Assembly: GCA_003008705.1 (NCBI GenBank)
Contig: PDUO01000018.1
Span: forward strand, 832,630-896,629
Direction: 5' to 3'
Origin: Pezicula radicicola
Taxonomy: Eukaryota; Ascomycota; Leotiomycetes; Helotiales; Dermateaceae
DNA length: 64,000 nt
Shown piece by piece: positions 47,728-60,554 of this stretch. Within the stretch, counting starts at the first letter, position 1. Each line of letters begins with the position of its first letter. A program made the translations under genes and the position numbers. A model generated the notes under the pieces. It searched no databases. It was not told the DNA's origin and saw nothing but the letters and a program-made list of their open reading frames with translations.

Positions 47728-49490
47728 CTATCCTAGCACTTCAGTCTTCTTACCATGCCTCATAGAAAGCTTCATTTTCATATCAGACTGATAAGCAAGC
47801 CAGAAACAGCTTATCTTCCAAGGGTATTCGGGGTTAACGAACTCCAGGTCAAATTTACGGAAGAACTGCCCAACAAACTTGTGGACTTCGAGCTAAAAGT
47901 AGGTAGGATGTTAGTAGTCTGTACGAAATTGTTTATAGGCAACACTAGCATGAGCTTGTAATGCAAGCGTATTATAGTCGGACTTACTAGTGCCATGTTT
48001 TTACCAATACATGTCCGGGGTCCATTTCCACCAAACGTCATGTAAGCACTCTCCATAATTGATGCCTGTGCCTTGTCTACAAGCCAGCGTTCATGGCGGA
48101 AGTCATTCGCATCTTGGCCATAAACTGCTACATCTCTGTTTTGTGCTATAGCGCTGATGCCTATAACGTAGCCTTCTGGAATTTACCGACCATCGACGGT
48201 GATGCCACCTTCAGGACTGTAACGAGGAATCTGGAAGGAAATGGATGGGAAGAGGCGCATAGCTTCTAAGACGACGGCTTTAAGGTATGGTATCTGCTGC
48301 GTTTGCATATAAGAGAGGGGTTCGGTAATACCATTGCTTTCGCAGTATTCATCAATCGAGCGTTGAAGCCGCTTGCAAGCTGTTGGATTCCTGATGAGAT
48401 AAAAAATGCAGGATCGCATGGCAATGGCGGTGGTATCCGCGCCGGCACCACTGTCAGATTCTGTTGTAAGCACGAGTTCCTCCAGACATTCCTGAAGAGG
48501 TAGAGAAGAAGACGAATATACTTACAAGAGATTCATAATCTCGGCCGTGATTTCACTTTCTGAAGCAGGCCCTTCACCATCGAGCGCCTTCATCTTCAAA
48601 AAATGAGTGAGCATATCATGGCGTTCAGGTACTTTGCCTTCCCTCCTGGCATCTAGTCGTGCATTGCTCCACTCCATAAACTCAGCCCAGGAATCCTTCT
48701 TACCAGCTGCGAGCTTCAATAAGCCCTTCACGATGGGATTGTGTAAGAGCCTCGCTCTGCCCCAGAAATTGCCTAGGTTTGCGGCAATCCAAAAGCCGGT
48801 TTTGATGGAGTGACGCAGACCATTCACATCTTTGCCGGTTTCCAAGTGGCCCAGTTTGGTACCGTAGCCCAGCTCACAGAGAACATCAAAGGTGAGGGCG
48901 TTTGTCCACTCGGCTAAATCAACCGTCTCACCGGCCACGGCGAAGTCCTCCATCCTGGACATGAATAGATCCATACAGCTTTGGATGTACGTCTCGGTGC
49001 GTAGAAGCGTAGACATGGAGTACGCTGACGAGACCCTCTTCCGCATCTGCGCATGCAGTTTTGTATTCTGCTCAGCAAAAAAAGCAATCGACACACCCGG
49101 GACGAGCCAAGTATCATACCACTTGGTTTTCTTAGCACTCTTGCCATGCCCATACAGCTGCTTTGCTGCAGCTGCTTCGATTACGGCGACTTCATCAGGT
49201 GCAATGCGAACCACACGCCCATATTGGCGGTGCAGGTCGAGGATATCGTACTGCCAATTCCCACGCAGATAGTAGTACGTGCGCCATAGTCCTGTGATGC
49301 GTGCCAATGGAGGCCCCGGGAGGTCAGCAAGCGGTTGCAGGAAGAGCCGATAGAGAATGGTGCCAGTCACGAAGGTAAGGCCGAGGAGGCCAACTGACGT
49401 GAGCCAGCTCCGAGTCGTCGCTTCGATGAGTTTCGTAGCTAACTGCGCGCGCGCGCCGTGCAACCAGGAAAGCAGGAGCTGCAAGTCCAT
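47728..49490 (-). pseudogene. Cytochrome P450 (pisatin demethylase-like) with an in-frame stop
   Basis: Exons on the minus strand 49490-48526, 48450-47988 and 47892-47728, 531 codons in one frame when introns of 75 and 95 nt are removed. The start MDLQLLLSWLHGARAQL is followed by a membrane anchor (SWLTSVGLLGLTFVTGTILY) and LPGPPLARITGLWRTYYY. Helix I is GAGADTTAIAM, helix K is LEAMR (ExxR) and the heme loop is FGGNGPRTCIGKN with its Cys. The last exon reads EVHKFVGQFFRKFDLEFVNP. One TAA at 48185-48183 interrupts between ITVDGR and IPEGYVIGIS. No intron fits there, and a single C-to-T change in CAA would create it. Everything else is intact, so decay is recent or this is a base-call error. 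Confidence 0.85.
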
Positions 49491-50388
49491 ACTGACAAAC
49501 GGTTGATAATGATGGTGGAAAACTGAATGAATTATTAGCACTTAAATAAGTTTGAGTGCAACGAGGTACGTATAGTAAAGAAAGTAAAGTCTATGACAGA
49601 AAAGACTTTAGAAGAAAGTACGTACGTACTAGGCCTGCAGGCTTTTGCAATTATATGTCCAATCCTGTCCTATCCTGTCTGGCCCTGCCATGCCATAGTC
49701 CCGTCCTGCCATGTTGTGAACTTTGTGGGGTCGGTCTCTGAGCGGTGTCGAATTGCTTCTGTAAGTACTACAGTAACTAACTTGTGCACTGTCGTGTGTG
49801 TGGTTCCGTACTGTGCTGTAGCTCGACAGCAATGAAATAAGGTAGTGAGTGGCGTTGTGGGGTAAACGGGGTCAGCATGGATGATCCTTCGGTAGGTACT
49901 GTACTGTACAAGATAGCAGGGGTTGCGTAGTGGGAACTGGGACTATCCGCGCGCATCGTCGTCACTGTCACTCCCTCTTCCTTTCTCGCTTTTCTTGGAC
50001 ATTATTATTCCCTTCGTGATCTCGCAACTATTACTTACCGACACCATTGCATAACATACAGCAAGGACCACCACGCACCACCACCTCAACCTCCACTTCA
50101 ACCTCCACCTCAAACTCCACTCCAACCTCCACCTCGATATCCTTTCTCTATACCTTCGTCCAGTGCCGTACTTACAAACCTCTTCTGTCCGCATATCGGG
50201 GCGAACCCCACTGCAATCCCCATACCTTGCGTTTGCTCTGCTACCCTCTCCTCGGCTCTACTCGTTCCCCTGCTGGTTGACTTCCATCCTGCTCACTCTA
50301 CTGTCGTTGGACGATGGTTCGATCTGGTATGTGGAAAGTAGTAGATGCTTCCCTGGCCTGAGATAGCCCGTAGACGGATGTACCTCTT
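49491..50388. other. Divergent region between P450 and transcription factor
   Basis: The two genes point away from each other. The plus strand holds a TCCTGTC/CCTGCC-rich patch (49660-49720). A run of CCTCCACCTCAA-like words at 50080-50135 is probably in the leader of the transcription factor gene. No gene is seen. Confidence 0.5.
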
Positions 50389-53300
50389 ATGCCTTTTCTT
50401 ACTGATGACACGTGGTTCCCGTTAGATGAAAAAAGTCGTCCGCATGTGTGCAAATTCTGCAAGAGGGCATTTATGAGAGCCGAGCATCTCTATCGTCATA
50501 GTCTTGCCCGTAAGTGCTGCCACATCGGAGCAATCTCCCTTGATTCTATTGCATGCCCGTTGTACTAAGCTGCAAATATGCAGACGAAAACAGGAAGCCG
50601 CATGGGTGTCAAGCTTGTGGTGCCAGCTTTGGGCGCCTAGATGTTTTGCGGCGACATACCAGGAAGTGTACCGATTATCAGCACCAGGCGGCTGAGACAA
50701 GCAGTCGCAGGGCGCCGGAAAGTGGTACAGTGGAAGCTGCAGATGAAGCTTACATCCCGACTGCATCTCAGCATCAACTCCTCAATTTCCAGGATGGAAG
50801 TACAGCACACCCATCTTTATTTAGTAGGGCAGCTGAAGTGAATACGTCGTCGACACACGAGGTAGATATGCTTCTCTATGCCGCGTCCAAGCACTCACTA
50901 ACCAAATCGGGAAGCAGCAGCTTTGGACTGTACCTCCGCTGTCTGTTGACACTTCACACTCCACTCAGTCCCCCACAAGAAACACGACTAGTTTGACAGC
51001 TTTCTGCCCAGACACTCAGCATCATTTTGCCGCGTCCCAGGAAGTGGTGACACATTCCGGACCATATCCAACAGACAATCATGGACCTGCCATTCAACGA
51101 GAACAAGTCCAGCCACAGGAGCAAGTATCAGATTCCCAGTCCAGGCATAAAACCGCGCAAGGAGACTCTTCTATTGATGCCGTATCACGAATGCTCCGCT
51201 GGGAGGGGCCAGGTTTGATCAGAGACAGTCAGTCGTACGATGCAAATCTCAATGACTTCTTGTTCTTAGAAGATACACTTCTCCCTGATTTTGGCGGATT
51301 CAACGCGATGGACTATGTCACGAGTGTAAATACCTTGGATCAGAATCCACTTGACCTTCTCCAAAATACCACAAGAAACGACGAATGTGCTGTGACTAGT
51401 GTGGAAGCATCCGTCTCTACACAGGCCAATGCCCGAGAGGAGAATCCAAGCCTGGCCGATGACGAAATCACTATTCGAGGCTCTTTCATTAATCAGCAGG
51501 AAGACATCATCCGTTTTAAGGAGGCTGCGCTCAAATCCGATACCTTTGGTATTCTCGACAACTTCGACTTTCTGACAAGATCCCGAATGATTCGTTTTTT
51601 AGATGCATACTTTGAGTATTTTGATCCTCATACCCCAATTGTACACCGGCCTACATTCAATGTTTCAAACACTCCCCGTAACGTCCCATTATTTCCTGCC
51701 AAATGCATCACGAATTGACTTCTCAAGCGGCCCTTGTTTTGGCTATGTTAGCCATTGGTGGTATTTATCTCTCGGAACACGAATCCGCCAATCCTGCCTA
51801 CAAGGCAGCCTGTGGCCTTCTTACACAGGTTTGCCTTTCGATCTTTGAAGAGAAAGAGACTGACATGAACTTAGTACGAATTCGAATTTAGGTTACACGC
51901 TGATCCAATCTTCAATCTGTGGCCTATACAGACATTGCTGCTTTGTATTCAATTCGGTGCCTTGTCTGATAGTCAAGAGGATCTACAGTTTGCCCAGCGT
52001 CAGTTTCCTGTAGTTTCGTCGGTAAGAATTCTTGTCTTTTGCTCATTTTTGAAATATGATGGGAAGAGGCAGCAATTCTAACAGTTTCGGTCCAGCTTCT
52101 CAGACAGGGTCTAAGCCAGGTAGATGAATCTCAGGTTGCGGGTCAAGCGAGCTGGTCAAGCTGGATTTTTCTGGAGACTTATAGTCGGTATGCTTTGTTC
52201 CATCGCGTTGCATGAATAGTCTACTCGCCCAATCTATCTTGCTGACATTTGTTTCCTTGATGATTAGGTTGGCGTGTTGGGCCAGCGCTTTGAGTGGAAT
52301 AGTTTTATCTATCGACCCAGGCGCCGTTTCTCTCTTTCCACCCCAGCAATGTAGTTTACCCATGCCTTGCGAGGGACCATTATGGTATGCCCGATCCGAA
52401 AGGGAATGGTTAAACAAAGGTGGGCAGAGTTCGCAACGGAGTAGTTCCCTATGGAAAGCCGTAAACTCAATCTTCCTTGGGCAACAAGTCTCTGGAACCA
52501 TCAGCTCCTTTGGCTTGCTCAGTTTGGTTGGGGCCATCCTTTCACACATTTGCAGTAAAGAGCGTATGCAGTTAGGTGTGCCGATACCCGAGGACCTCAA
52601 TTTCTTCAAGCGGCTTGAAAAAAGCCTTGGGAGCTGGGAGGCACTCTGGCGCCGACATACGGTAGAAGCTCAAGGTAAGCAGACTGAACCACTGATGACC
52701 GATTGCCTGGCTTTTGTTGGATCTGCATATTATCATCTTTACGCTGGACATGAACTCAGTATTTTGAAACAAATTGCGAATGATCCTGATTGCGGTCTGC
52801 AACTGCCCCCATACAATCCAACATCACATGCAGCCAAAGCAGTGAGCTATGCTGCACACTCGTGGCTAGTACGTGCTAAGATGGGAGTGGCACATCTACA
52901 AAGAACTGCTGGCCTGAAATATGGAGGCCATGTGACTGTCACTACTTACGAGGGTTGTAAGTATCTACTTTTAGCCACACTGTGAATCACTTTAAAGGAT
53001 CAAACGGTCCTATTTCGTGTCTCCATTCTGTCAGGATTTCGTTAAACTTCGGTAGCTTACTTCTTCTTAGCACTTATACTAAGCTGGTGGATGTCGCTAT
53101 TCCCGCAAATTGGGAGGCGACTGACCCAGCCGGCTGTAGATAGTGAATACCCATCGCCATCGCTTAATGGTGTTTTTGAAGAGATTCTCGAAGAGGTTGC
53201 GGATCAGGGCATCTCAAGCAGCCCTCAGAGTATAAATGCAGTGTTGCCCTTGAGGTTCTACCAGGCCTTGATGCATCGATGGGTGTGGACTTGTGAGCGC

Positions 53301-53425
53301 CCCACTTGCCATACTTAGTTATGTCAAGCGTTCAGATCGTTTACTAACGAGTGAGCATCATAGATACGAGCATCATGCACCAGCAGTTGGACACCTTTGC
53401 TTTGAAACTAGTTAGTTCTTCCTAG
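50389..53425 (+). CDS. C2H2 zinc-finger transcription factor with fungal-specific domain
   Basis: Exons 50389-50509, 50584-50929, 50992-51677, 51728-51828, 51875-52021, 52096-52187, 52268-52956, 53071-53292 and 53364-53425, about 821 aa. Two adjacent fingers open the protein: HVCKFCKRAFMRAEHLYRH, whose end is cut by intron 1, and HGCQACGASFGRLDVLRRH. An acidic, Gln/Ser-rich linker follows. From about residue 370 the fungal_trans region reads RMIRFLDAYFEYFDPHTPIV, then LVLAMLAIGGIYLSEHES and ERMQLGVPIPEDL. Such C2H2 plus fungal_trans proteins regulate metabolism genes. It lies between a P450 gene and an FMO gene and may control them. The 3' end is uncertain: reading through instead of using the last intron gives a stop at 53318. 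Confidence 0.8.
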
Positions 53426-54052
53426 CAGAGACAGAAAGGCTGCTACGGAAGCACGAGAGATTGGATATCATGGTGGCACGCAGTTTTAGAAGCCCACATA
53501 GCATCTAATCCCGTGGACGAAATTCTGAATCTAGTGCATGACTATATCTATTTATATTGCTTAGTCTGGGTTATATCAGATTAGGGGTCTGCAGTGAGTA
53601 ACTGTTTTAGATGCGAAGAGTAAGAAAATCGTCGCTAACGCGCTTGTCAAGGTCAACATGAATGTCTTAGCCGCCGAGAAAGCTTGACTGTGAAGCAAGC
53701 ATCTGACATGACATGAGTGGGGTACAAAAACTCCACAACATGGGTTGTGGGGAGGGAATGGGGTAAGTGTGGGGTGCATAACAGTTCCTGGCTAGTACCG
53801 TATAGCAAGTCCTTCACCACCTTATTCGCTTCGACTTACGCGACGAGGCTCACTCGCACTATATTACTCTATCAACTTTAGATTAAAAGCCAGCTTCTCT
53901 TAACCGGAATACACAGCTTAAGTAAACAACAAAGCACATACCCTTTTTGCTGCGCCAGTACTGTTCAATTACAAAAGAAAAAGGCTCGAAGGCACATTTT
54001 CGATCAGCAACGAGCACTTCTGAGAAACATACGACACCATCGTAGGAAGAAT
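53426..54052. other. Intergenic region
   Basis: Promoter region of the monooxygenase gene and 3' flank of the transcription factor. No other feature is seen. Confidence 0.45.
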
Positions 54053-55339
54053 ATGTCGGATACAACTCCAATGAAAGTCACCATTGTTGGTGCTGGATTG
54101 GGTGGCCTTGGGTGTGCAATTGCATGCCGGCGACAAGGTTTCGATGTCGTGGTGTACGACCAAGTGAAAGACTTCCTCAGACTCGGAGACACGATCGGAT
54201 TCGGCTCCAACTCGATGCGACTGTTGAATCGCTGGGGGGTGGGTCAGGAGATGGAGACCATCTCTTCCAATGCCACGGGAATCATGATGTTCAATTATAA
54301 GTCTTCTGAGAAGTTGCTTGGGATGGATAACCAGCTTGGGTCTGCTGAACGAGATTACGGCTGTCGAGGTCTTGTTGGCCACCGTGGTGACTATCATATG
54401 ATGTTCCTTCGCTTTGCAGAGAGTATCGGCGTTGTCGTGAAAAAGGGAGAGCCAATCTCGATTTACGATCCGGCAAAGCCAAGCGTTACTCTCCAGTCTG
54501 GCGAAGAGGTGCTATCAGACGTCGTCATTTGTGCTGAGGGTGTCAAGAGCAACGGCCGGACTGTCGTCCTCGGGAAACCGGATAAGCCGATACATAGCGG
54601 CTATGCCATCTACCGCGCTTTCATGGACGGCGACTTGATTCGGGATGATCCAATCGCGGGCAAGTTTGTTCAGGGAGGAGATGCAGTACGCCTCTTCATC
54701 GGTCCTGATATGCATGGCTTCGTGACCACGCTTCGGAACGGTAAGGAAATCAATGCCGTTTTGACGCACAAGGATACCGGTAATGTTGATGAAGGATGGA
54801 CTATGCCGGGTAAGAAAGAAGATGTACTCAAGCTCATCCCGGACTGGGATCCAGCATTTGTTCGGGTCTGGGAGGTGATGCCAGCATGTATCGACTGGAA
54901 GCTGGTTTACCGGCCCTGTTTGGATAAATGGGTTACTGATACGGGCCTCGTGGCACTCATGGGCGATGCAGCTCATCCGTTCTTGCCGACATCCACTCAG
55001 GGAGCCAGCCAGGCTATCGAGGATGGCGCCACCATTGCCATATGTCTTGCGAAAGCCGGCAAGGGCAACGTACCTCTAGCTCTACACACGTATTTCCAGA
55101 TCCGACATGACTATGTCGCCAAGGCACAAGCGACGGGCATGGAGCAGCGCGATGTCTGGCACAACCTACATAAGGAGGGCGAGGAGAAGTTTGAGAAGTC
55201 TTTTGATATGGACAAGGTCTCGCAGGGAAATTACTATCTTTGGAAGAACGATGCTGAGAAGGTTGCTGAGGAGCAGTGGGAGGAGGTTTCTGCAAAGGTT
55301 AGAAGAGAGAACCCATTCATTCAAAATTTGATGTTGTAG
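54053..55339 (+). CDS. FAD-dependent (class A) monooxygenase
   Basis: Intronless, 428 aa. The Rossmann dinucleotide motif VTIVGAGLGGLGCAIA (GxGxxG at residues 13-18) starts the protein. The second FAD motif LMGDAAHPFLPTSTQGASQA (Gly304-Asp305) and the following EDG are intact. The middle holds ICAEGVKSNGRTVV in the place of the DG motif. Salicylate-hydroxylase-like enzymes of this class hydroxylate aromatic or polyketide substrates with NAD(P)H and O2, usually in the cytosol. No membrane anchor is visible, so it is unlike the UbiH or meroterpenoid epoxidase types. Its position next to the transcription factor and O-methyltransferase suggests a tailoring role. The start is the first ATG, directly before the Rossmann strand. 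Confidence 0.9.
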   Translation: MSDTTPMKVTIVGAGLGGLGCAIACRRQGFDVVVYDQVKDFLRLGDTIGFGSNSMRLLNRWGVGQEMETISSNATGIMMFNYKSSEKLLGMDNQLGSAERDYGCRGLVGHRGDYHMMFLRFAESIGVVVKKGEPISIYDPAKPSVTLQSGEEVLSDVVICAEGVKSNGRTVVLGKPDKPIHSGYAIYRAFMDGDLIRDDPIAGKFVQGGDAVRLFIGPDMHGFVTTLRNGKEINAVLTHKDTGNVDEGWTMPGKKEDVLKLIPDWDPAFVRVWEVMPACIDWKLVYRPCLDKWVTDTGLVALMGDAAHPFLPTSTQGASQAIEDGATIAICLAKAGKGNVPLALHTYFQIRHDYVAKAQATGMEQRDVWHNLHKEGEEKFEKSFDMDKVSQGNYYLWKNDAEKVAEEQWEEVSAKVRRENPFIQNLML

Positions 55340-56091
55340 TCTTTATATGCTCCATAGTTATAGACGTTGTAGTTTAAATTTCTGCTATGGCAATGAATTT
55401 ATTAGTTCGCATGTTAAACTGTTTTGCGTTAAGGTTGTTTTATATGTGATCTTTCTATATGCCCCTTTGACTAATACTCTACTACTCTCCTTATTTATTT
55501 ATTATTCTTTAATAATCTATACTCTCCATAAAGGTTTATTTATACTATATAAGATAGATTATTATAACAATCTTAGATTTCTATATTTTAAAGTCTTAAA
55601 GCCTATAAAATATATAAGATATTCTAATAGAGAAGTAAAGACTTTTTCTTAAATAGCCAAGATAGTAAGTAGTATTATATTAATAATTTATATAGTATCT
55701 AATTATAATTATAAGGTAAACTTAAAACTAGAGCAAAAGTAGATAGAAGTTGTAATATTGCTACTAGACACTATCGCTGCCAGGACATTACTACCAAGTA
55801 AAGGTAAGAATCAAAAGCTTGAAATCAAGAAATACGAGACTAGGACTTTTAAGCTTGAGGCAGTCGTATCACGAGTCAGCCAAGTCCTTACAAACAAACC
55901 TAGCCTTGCCTTCCGGAGTTCTGGTCGACATGTATAATTATGAGGCTTACTAGCACTCAATCCCCATTTCCAAAAAAACAAACAAACAATCGATTGAAAT
56001 TGAATCAGTCCGAACCTCCTTTTTTGATTTCTTCATTCTCCATTCCTCCTTCTCTTTCAAAGTTCAAACCCCGAATAAAAATCCACAAATC
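55340..56091. other. AT-rich intergenic region
   Basis: 55430-55720 is very AT-rich (long runs of TATA, TTATT and AATAA words), compatible with an old repeat degraded by C-to-T mutation. The last 150 bp are the leader of the O-methyltransferase gene. No gene is seen. Confidence 0.5.
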
Positions 56092-57829
56092 ATGTCATTA
56101 TTACAAAACCTAGTCAACTCAATCAGTAAAAACGTAACAGAATTCGAGCGCTCGCTACTATCTGAACCAGATGTAGAAAGCTTACCTCATCTCTGGGGAG
56201 CAACCCATTACGAGATTCTAGATGACAGTACGCGACTAGCACCAAAAGAGACGTTCAAGCTCCTAGAGAAAATCCGTATCGATATACATGCCCTTGAGGC
56301 AACCATCATGCCGACCCGTATCAAACTACTTGAATTAAGTATGGCGGAGGTCAAGGCCGGAGCATTGAATGCAGCCGCTTCATTGGGTATTGCTGATGCT
56401 ATTGAGGAGCTTGAAAGCCCTGTCACTTTGAAAAAACTCGCTAGCCATTTGGATGCGAATGAGAATAAACTGGGTAAGAGCTACTACAGTTCTGTTTTTT
56501 TTTTTGGTCTTGATTTTTCGCTTTCATCTCTAGAAACACGCGAAATGCTGCATCTTACTCACGGATCTATTAACAATAGGACGGATTTTGAGGATTCTTG
56601 CACAGGATTTCATCTTCAAGGAAACGGCTCCGGATACTTTCGAAAATACAAGACATAGCGTTTCTCTCCTCAAGAAAAATGGTGCCATACCATTCCTTTC
56701 ATTGACGTCAGTCTGCTCAGAAATTTCGTCTTTCTCTTCAAATAATTCTGACTTTTGTCTTTGGTCAGTTGAGAGTGCTATCGCTTCCACCGGCATCGGT
56801 CGAGACATGATGGATACAAAAACGAAGCATACTTTCCACGCCAAAGATACACCATTCAGTCATACCGTAGCCAAATATGGCGAGACCTTTGAAGAATACA
56901 TAATGTTACCAGAGAACTCGGATGCGTTGCAGAAAGTCATCCTAGGAGTCTTGCCATGGCTAAATGTAAGTTTTACTTACACTGTTACATGTGGTTCTGA
57001 ACGTACCAATACATCATCTCACAGAGTTTTTTTTTGACTTGGATTTATTAGAAAACAACCCGCGAAGCTTTGATGGTAGATTATCCTTGGGAAGAGGTTG
57101 GTTCTGATTGCGTGGTTGATATTGGATGTGGTCCCGGTGATGTAGGTCTTGATCTCCTGGCGTTGCATCCGAAGATGCGATGGACGTTTCAAGATCTTGA
57201 GACTGGCATCGAAAATCTGAAGAAAGTATGTTACTGTACCTGCCTTGGTCCCCTTTAGAGGCAACTCCTAGGTGCTGCACGAACAAAAGCTCATGGTGGC
57301 CTTCTTTCTAGACGTTTCCGGAATCTCTTTCAGCTAGGGTGAGATCGGGTGACATCAAGTTCATTGTTCAGAACTATTTCGAGACAAATATCAGTCGAGA
57401 GAAGTATTACTTTATGAGAGGAATTATGTCAGTGTATCCTCCTATGCTTATGTTTCCATTCGTAGCTAACATGATATTGATAGACGTGAATACGACAATG
57501 ATGAAGCCCTGAGAATTCTACGACTCGTGGTGGATGCGATGAAATATACGCCTGGATCAAAGCTGCTTATCAATGAGGTTTTCTGCAGTACACCTGCAAT
57601 AGTACCAAGTGGAGTCCCATCGGTTGTTCCGTCCGAATTCATACCACAAAACCAATCCATCATTCCTACTACTGCTAATGCGATGACGTGGAACACGTTC
57701 GCGCTTTTTGGAGGGAAAGAGCGCTCGTATGTAGAAACAGAGGAATTGATTAAGAGGGCTGGGCTTAGAATCTGTAGGCATTTTGCTTTGAGGTCGTTTA
57801 TCTCAGTTCTTGAGTGTGAAGTGCTATAA
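56092..57829 (+). CDS. S-adenosylmethionine-dependent O-methyltransferase
   Basis: Exons 56092-56473, 56580-56965, 57052-57225, 57312-57433 and 57484-57829, 469 aa. The helical N-terminal dimerisation part includes LELSMAEVKAGALNAAASLG and, after intron 1, GRILRILAQDFIFKETAPDT. The SAM-binding motif I is CVVDIGCGPGDVGLDLL, followed by WTFQDLE. NYFETNISREKYYFMRGIM and the later LLINEVF complete the methyltransferase core, as in sterigmatocystin-type and caffeate-type O-methyltransferases. A segment after NGAIPFLSLT (about 56700-56770) is not expected in the family and might be an unspliced 66-nt piece beginning GTCAGT, although removing it exactly there breaks the frame. Likely substrate: a small phenolic metabolite. 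Confidence 0.85.
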
Positions 57830-60554
57830 GAAATAGGGATTTATAGACATCTCTTTAAAACTAGAGAGGATTTTAGTGCAGAGTAAGGCTTAGTAGTTAT
57901 ATATAGGTAGAAAATATAAATAACCAAGAGGGAGAGAGCTCGAAATAGTCCATTTAAGTAAGAGGACGGTACATGACCATTCATACACCCGACCTCACGG
58001 TTTAACATATTCTGTGTTCTATAAAGCTAAGAGCCCAAATCGGGCCTAATTGTAGGGGTACCAATAACTGTGAAGGGTATATAAATAGTTCGATCGCTAG
58101 TACAGAATTCTTGTTTACGAGAAAGTAGTTATACTAATATTCAACTTTGAAAAACTCTAGTAGTCTACAAATCTTGTAGTTTTAAAAGTATGATAAAGAC
58201 CTTGCTTTTCATAAAAGATCTAGAAAGATCAACAAGGCACTGTACCTCACTCCTACATATGAAAATGAGTACGAAAATTGCGATTCGGATTGTGAAATAC
58301 TGGCAGAAATCGCGAACATCGTTCAAAGCCAGATTAATCTGCGAAATACCACTTTTCTTAACACACGACTTTCAGATCCTACAACATAGAAAAAGCAGAA
58401 CAGAGACTTCGTAGCTACTACGCAGTGGGAATTTTATGAAATAATGAAGGCAGAATCAAAGTTGACAGAATGAAGGAAATGGAAAAAAATCATACCACAA
58501 AATCAATATGCGGGGATAACCATAACCATAAATTTCGCAACCCACTGGAGATTCTGGAGATTCTGGAGATTTTACCATTCTCCAAATCTCCAGACTCCAG
58601 ATTTCCCATCTCCCATCAAATGCGAAGATGGTGGTATGATTTCAAGATCTGATCTTGTCATTCGGCCCTTCTCGCGCTTGCATTGACGACGACCAGGACT
58701 CCCCAAAAACAGCCTTATCATATCCCCCAGAGAGCCTATCATCCCACGAAAACCCGCTTATTACCGAGATCCTGGTGGCGAGAACGCAGCGAAATCTGAG
58801 ACTTCTCTAAACTCTCCATGATGAAGGGTATCTTGGATTTGCGACAGATCCTGGGGAAGAAATTAGATCAAGAAGATAAGGATTTCGAGACGAGATTTAA
58901 ATTTGAAACGTGAATATCTTTAACCCAGACGACATGTTGGGGATGTAGGATTGTGTAATTGTGTAATTGTGACGTCGAATATTGTCCTTTGGTTACGAGT
59001 ATCGTAGTGACGTGTGAAGAGAAAGCTCGCTCGATCAGGGACACAAAACACGACTCTGTCAATTATCGCTGGGTCGTGAACTGGAGATTTATACCACAAC
59101 CATTACTTGATATTGCAATTTGCGCTTTCGTCCATGCGATGGTGAAGCTCTGGAATGGTTGTGTACCTTCGTAGAGTTTGGAGGAGCAAAGATAGTTGGA
59201 GAAGATGGAGGTCTGGAGATGGTGGAGAAAGGGGGGATAGCACAAGTATTTCTCGACCTGGTGGACGGACACGGTGAAAACGGACGAGAAAACGCCATCG
59301 TGGGGTACGCGTATACCTCGCGAGAATCTCGCGCGACCTCGGGCCACGATATTTATTCATTTCATATTTTCAAGATGCCAAAGAGGGAGAGAAGAAAGAG
59401 AAGAAATTCTGGGTCTGAAAGTCTGAAAGCTTGGGGATAAGGTCTTCTCCGTGCAGCCCCTCCACGCTGAGTGACCAGACCCTGAGAAATCCGTCAATGT
59501 GGTCGGTCGTGTGTGGGCAGTGGAACAGCTGGAGACATTATATGGCCGTAAAAGCTCCTCAAAAGGACCGAGATGGTTATTCTTGTTTTGATGTTTTGGT
59601 GTTTTGTTGGAGTCTGGAGTTGCTGAGTAGTGCTTGCGCATGCTGTTTTGAGAGGGTCCAGGTCCACTCCCTAACACGAACAGTGGAGCCGCAGAGACGA
59701 AGATTTGCCGCGCACAAGGTGGACGACTCGGACTTGGCTCAGATCGGTATCACCGTTACCACAAAAGGGCCGAAGGGGTCAACTTAATCATTTTAATTAA
59801 TGCTGAGATTGCGGAGGATCATACCGGAGTACAGCTTGGTCTTGGTCTCAACAGATGAAGATACGATTACGGTATCGTGAAATACCAGAGCCATTAGTAC
59901 TTACCGTACGGTACACTCAAATGTACGGTAACATTCATGATTATTCAGGAACGGTGAGGTGAGGTGAGGCTCAAGAGTTGGCCTGCATGCGCCGCCGCCT
60001 TGGCGAGTGAGCTTATTTCCTCATCCTGGTGCAAAAACTCATGGCGAAATGGCTCCTAATGGAAGCCACGACGCTTCTCTCGCTAACGACCATGGAATCT
60101 AAAGCTGGGGGAGACTTTCCTCCATTTTCCTCCCACGTGAGGCAAAGAAGGGCCGAACTCCAGGTCCCCACCGACTCCAGAGCGCTCCTTGCCCCCCGTA
60201 ACCGATACTCCAAACCGCCCATTGTTCTGGAATTCCTGAACGGCGGGGGCTCCAAATGGCATCTATGGAGCTTCCGGGCGTCGGGGATCGTACGAGTAAC
60301 CGCAGCCGCAATATTGCCAGACAAGCAAAGGAGAAACTTAGCTTTGCAATCCTAACCAATTCCGCCAACCTTTGCCGTGTCTTCCTCCCGCTAGGTCTTG
60401 CTTATTTTTCTATAAGATCAGCTTGTGCCAGGCTCAAATTCCAGCTTTCTCATCTCATCTTGTTTTCTCGCCTTTACAGCACTCTTGGTTGCTTGTGCAG
60501 ATCTCTACTTGGTTGCCTTCCTTTTCCCTCGACTTCAAGTATATCCTCGCCGAC
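57830..60554. other. Gene-poor intergenic region
   Basis: About 2.7 kb without a convincing gene. A short tandem run of CTGGAGATT units (58545-58573) is followed by its inverted complement AAATCTCCAG (58584-58593), forming a possible hairpin. Overlapping open frames on both strands at 59060-59440 and 60013-60370 mirror each other and lack conserved text. A GTGAG repeat sits at 59955-59970. The last 150 bp are a C/T-rich leader of the transporter gene. Confidence 0.45.

Noticed and set aside
59060..59440. Open frames on both strands in the same segment
   Set aside because: They mirror each other because of G/A-rich composition and carry no conserved motif.
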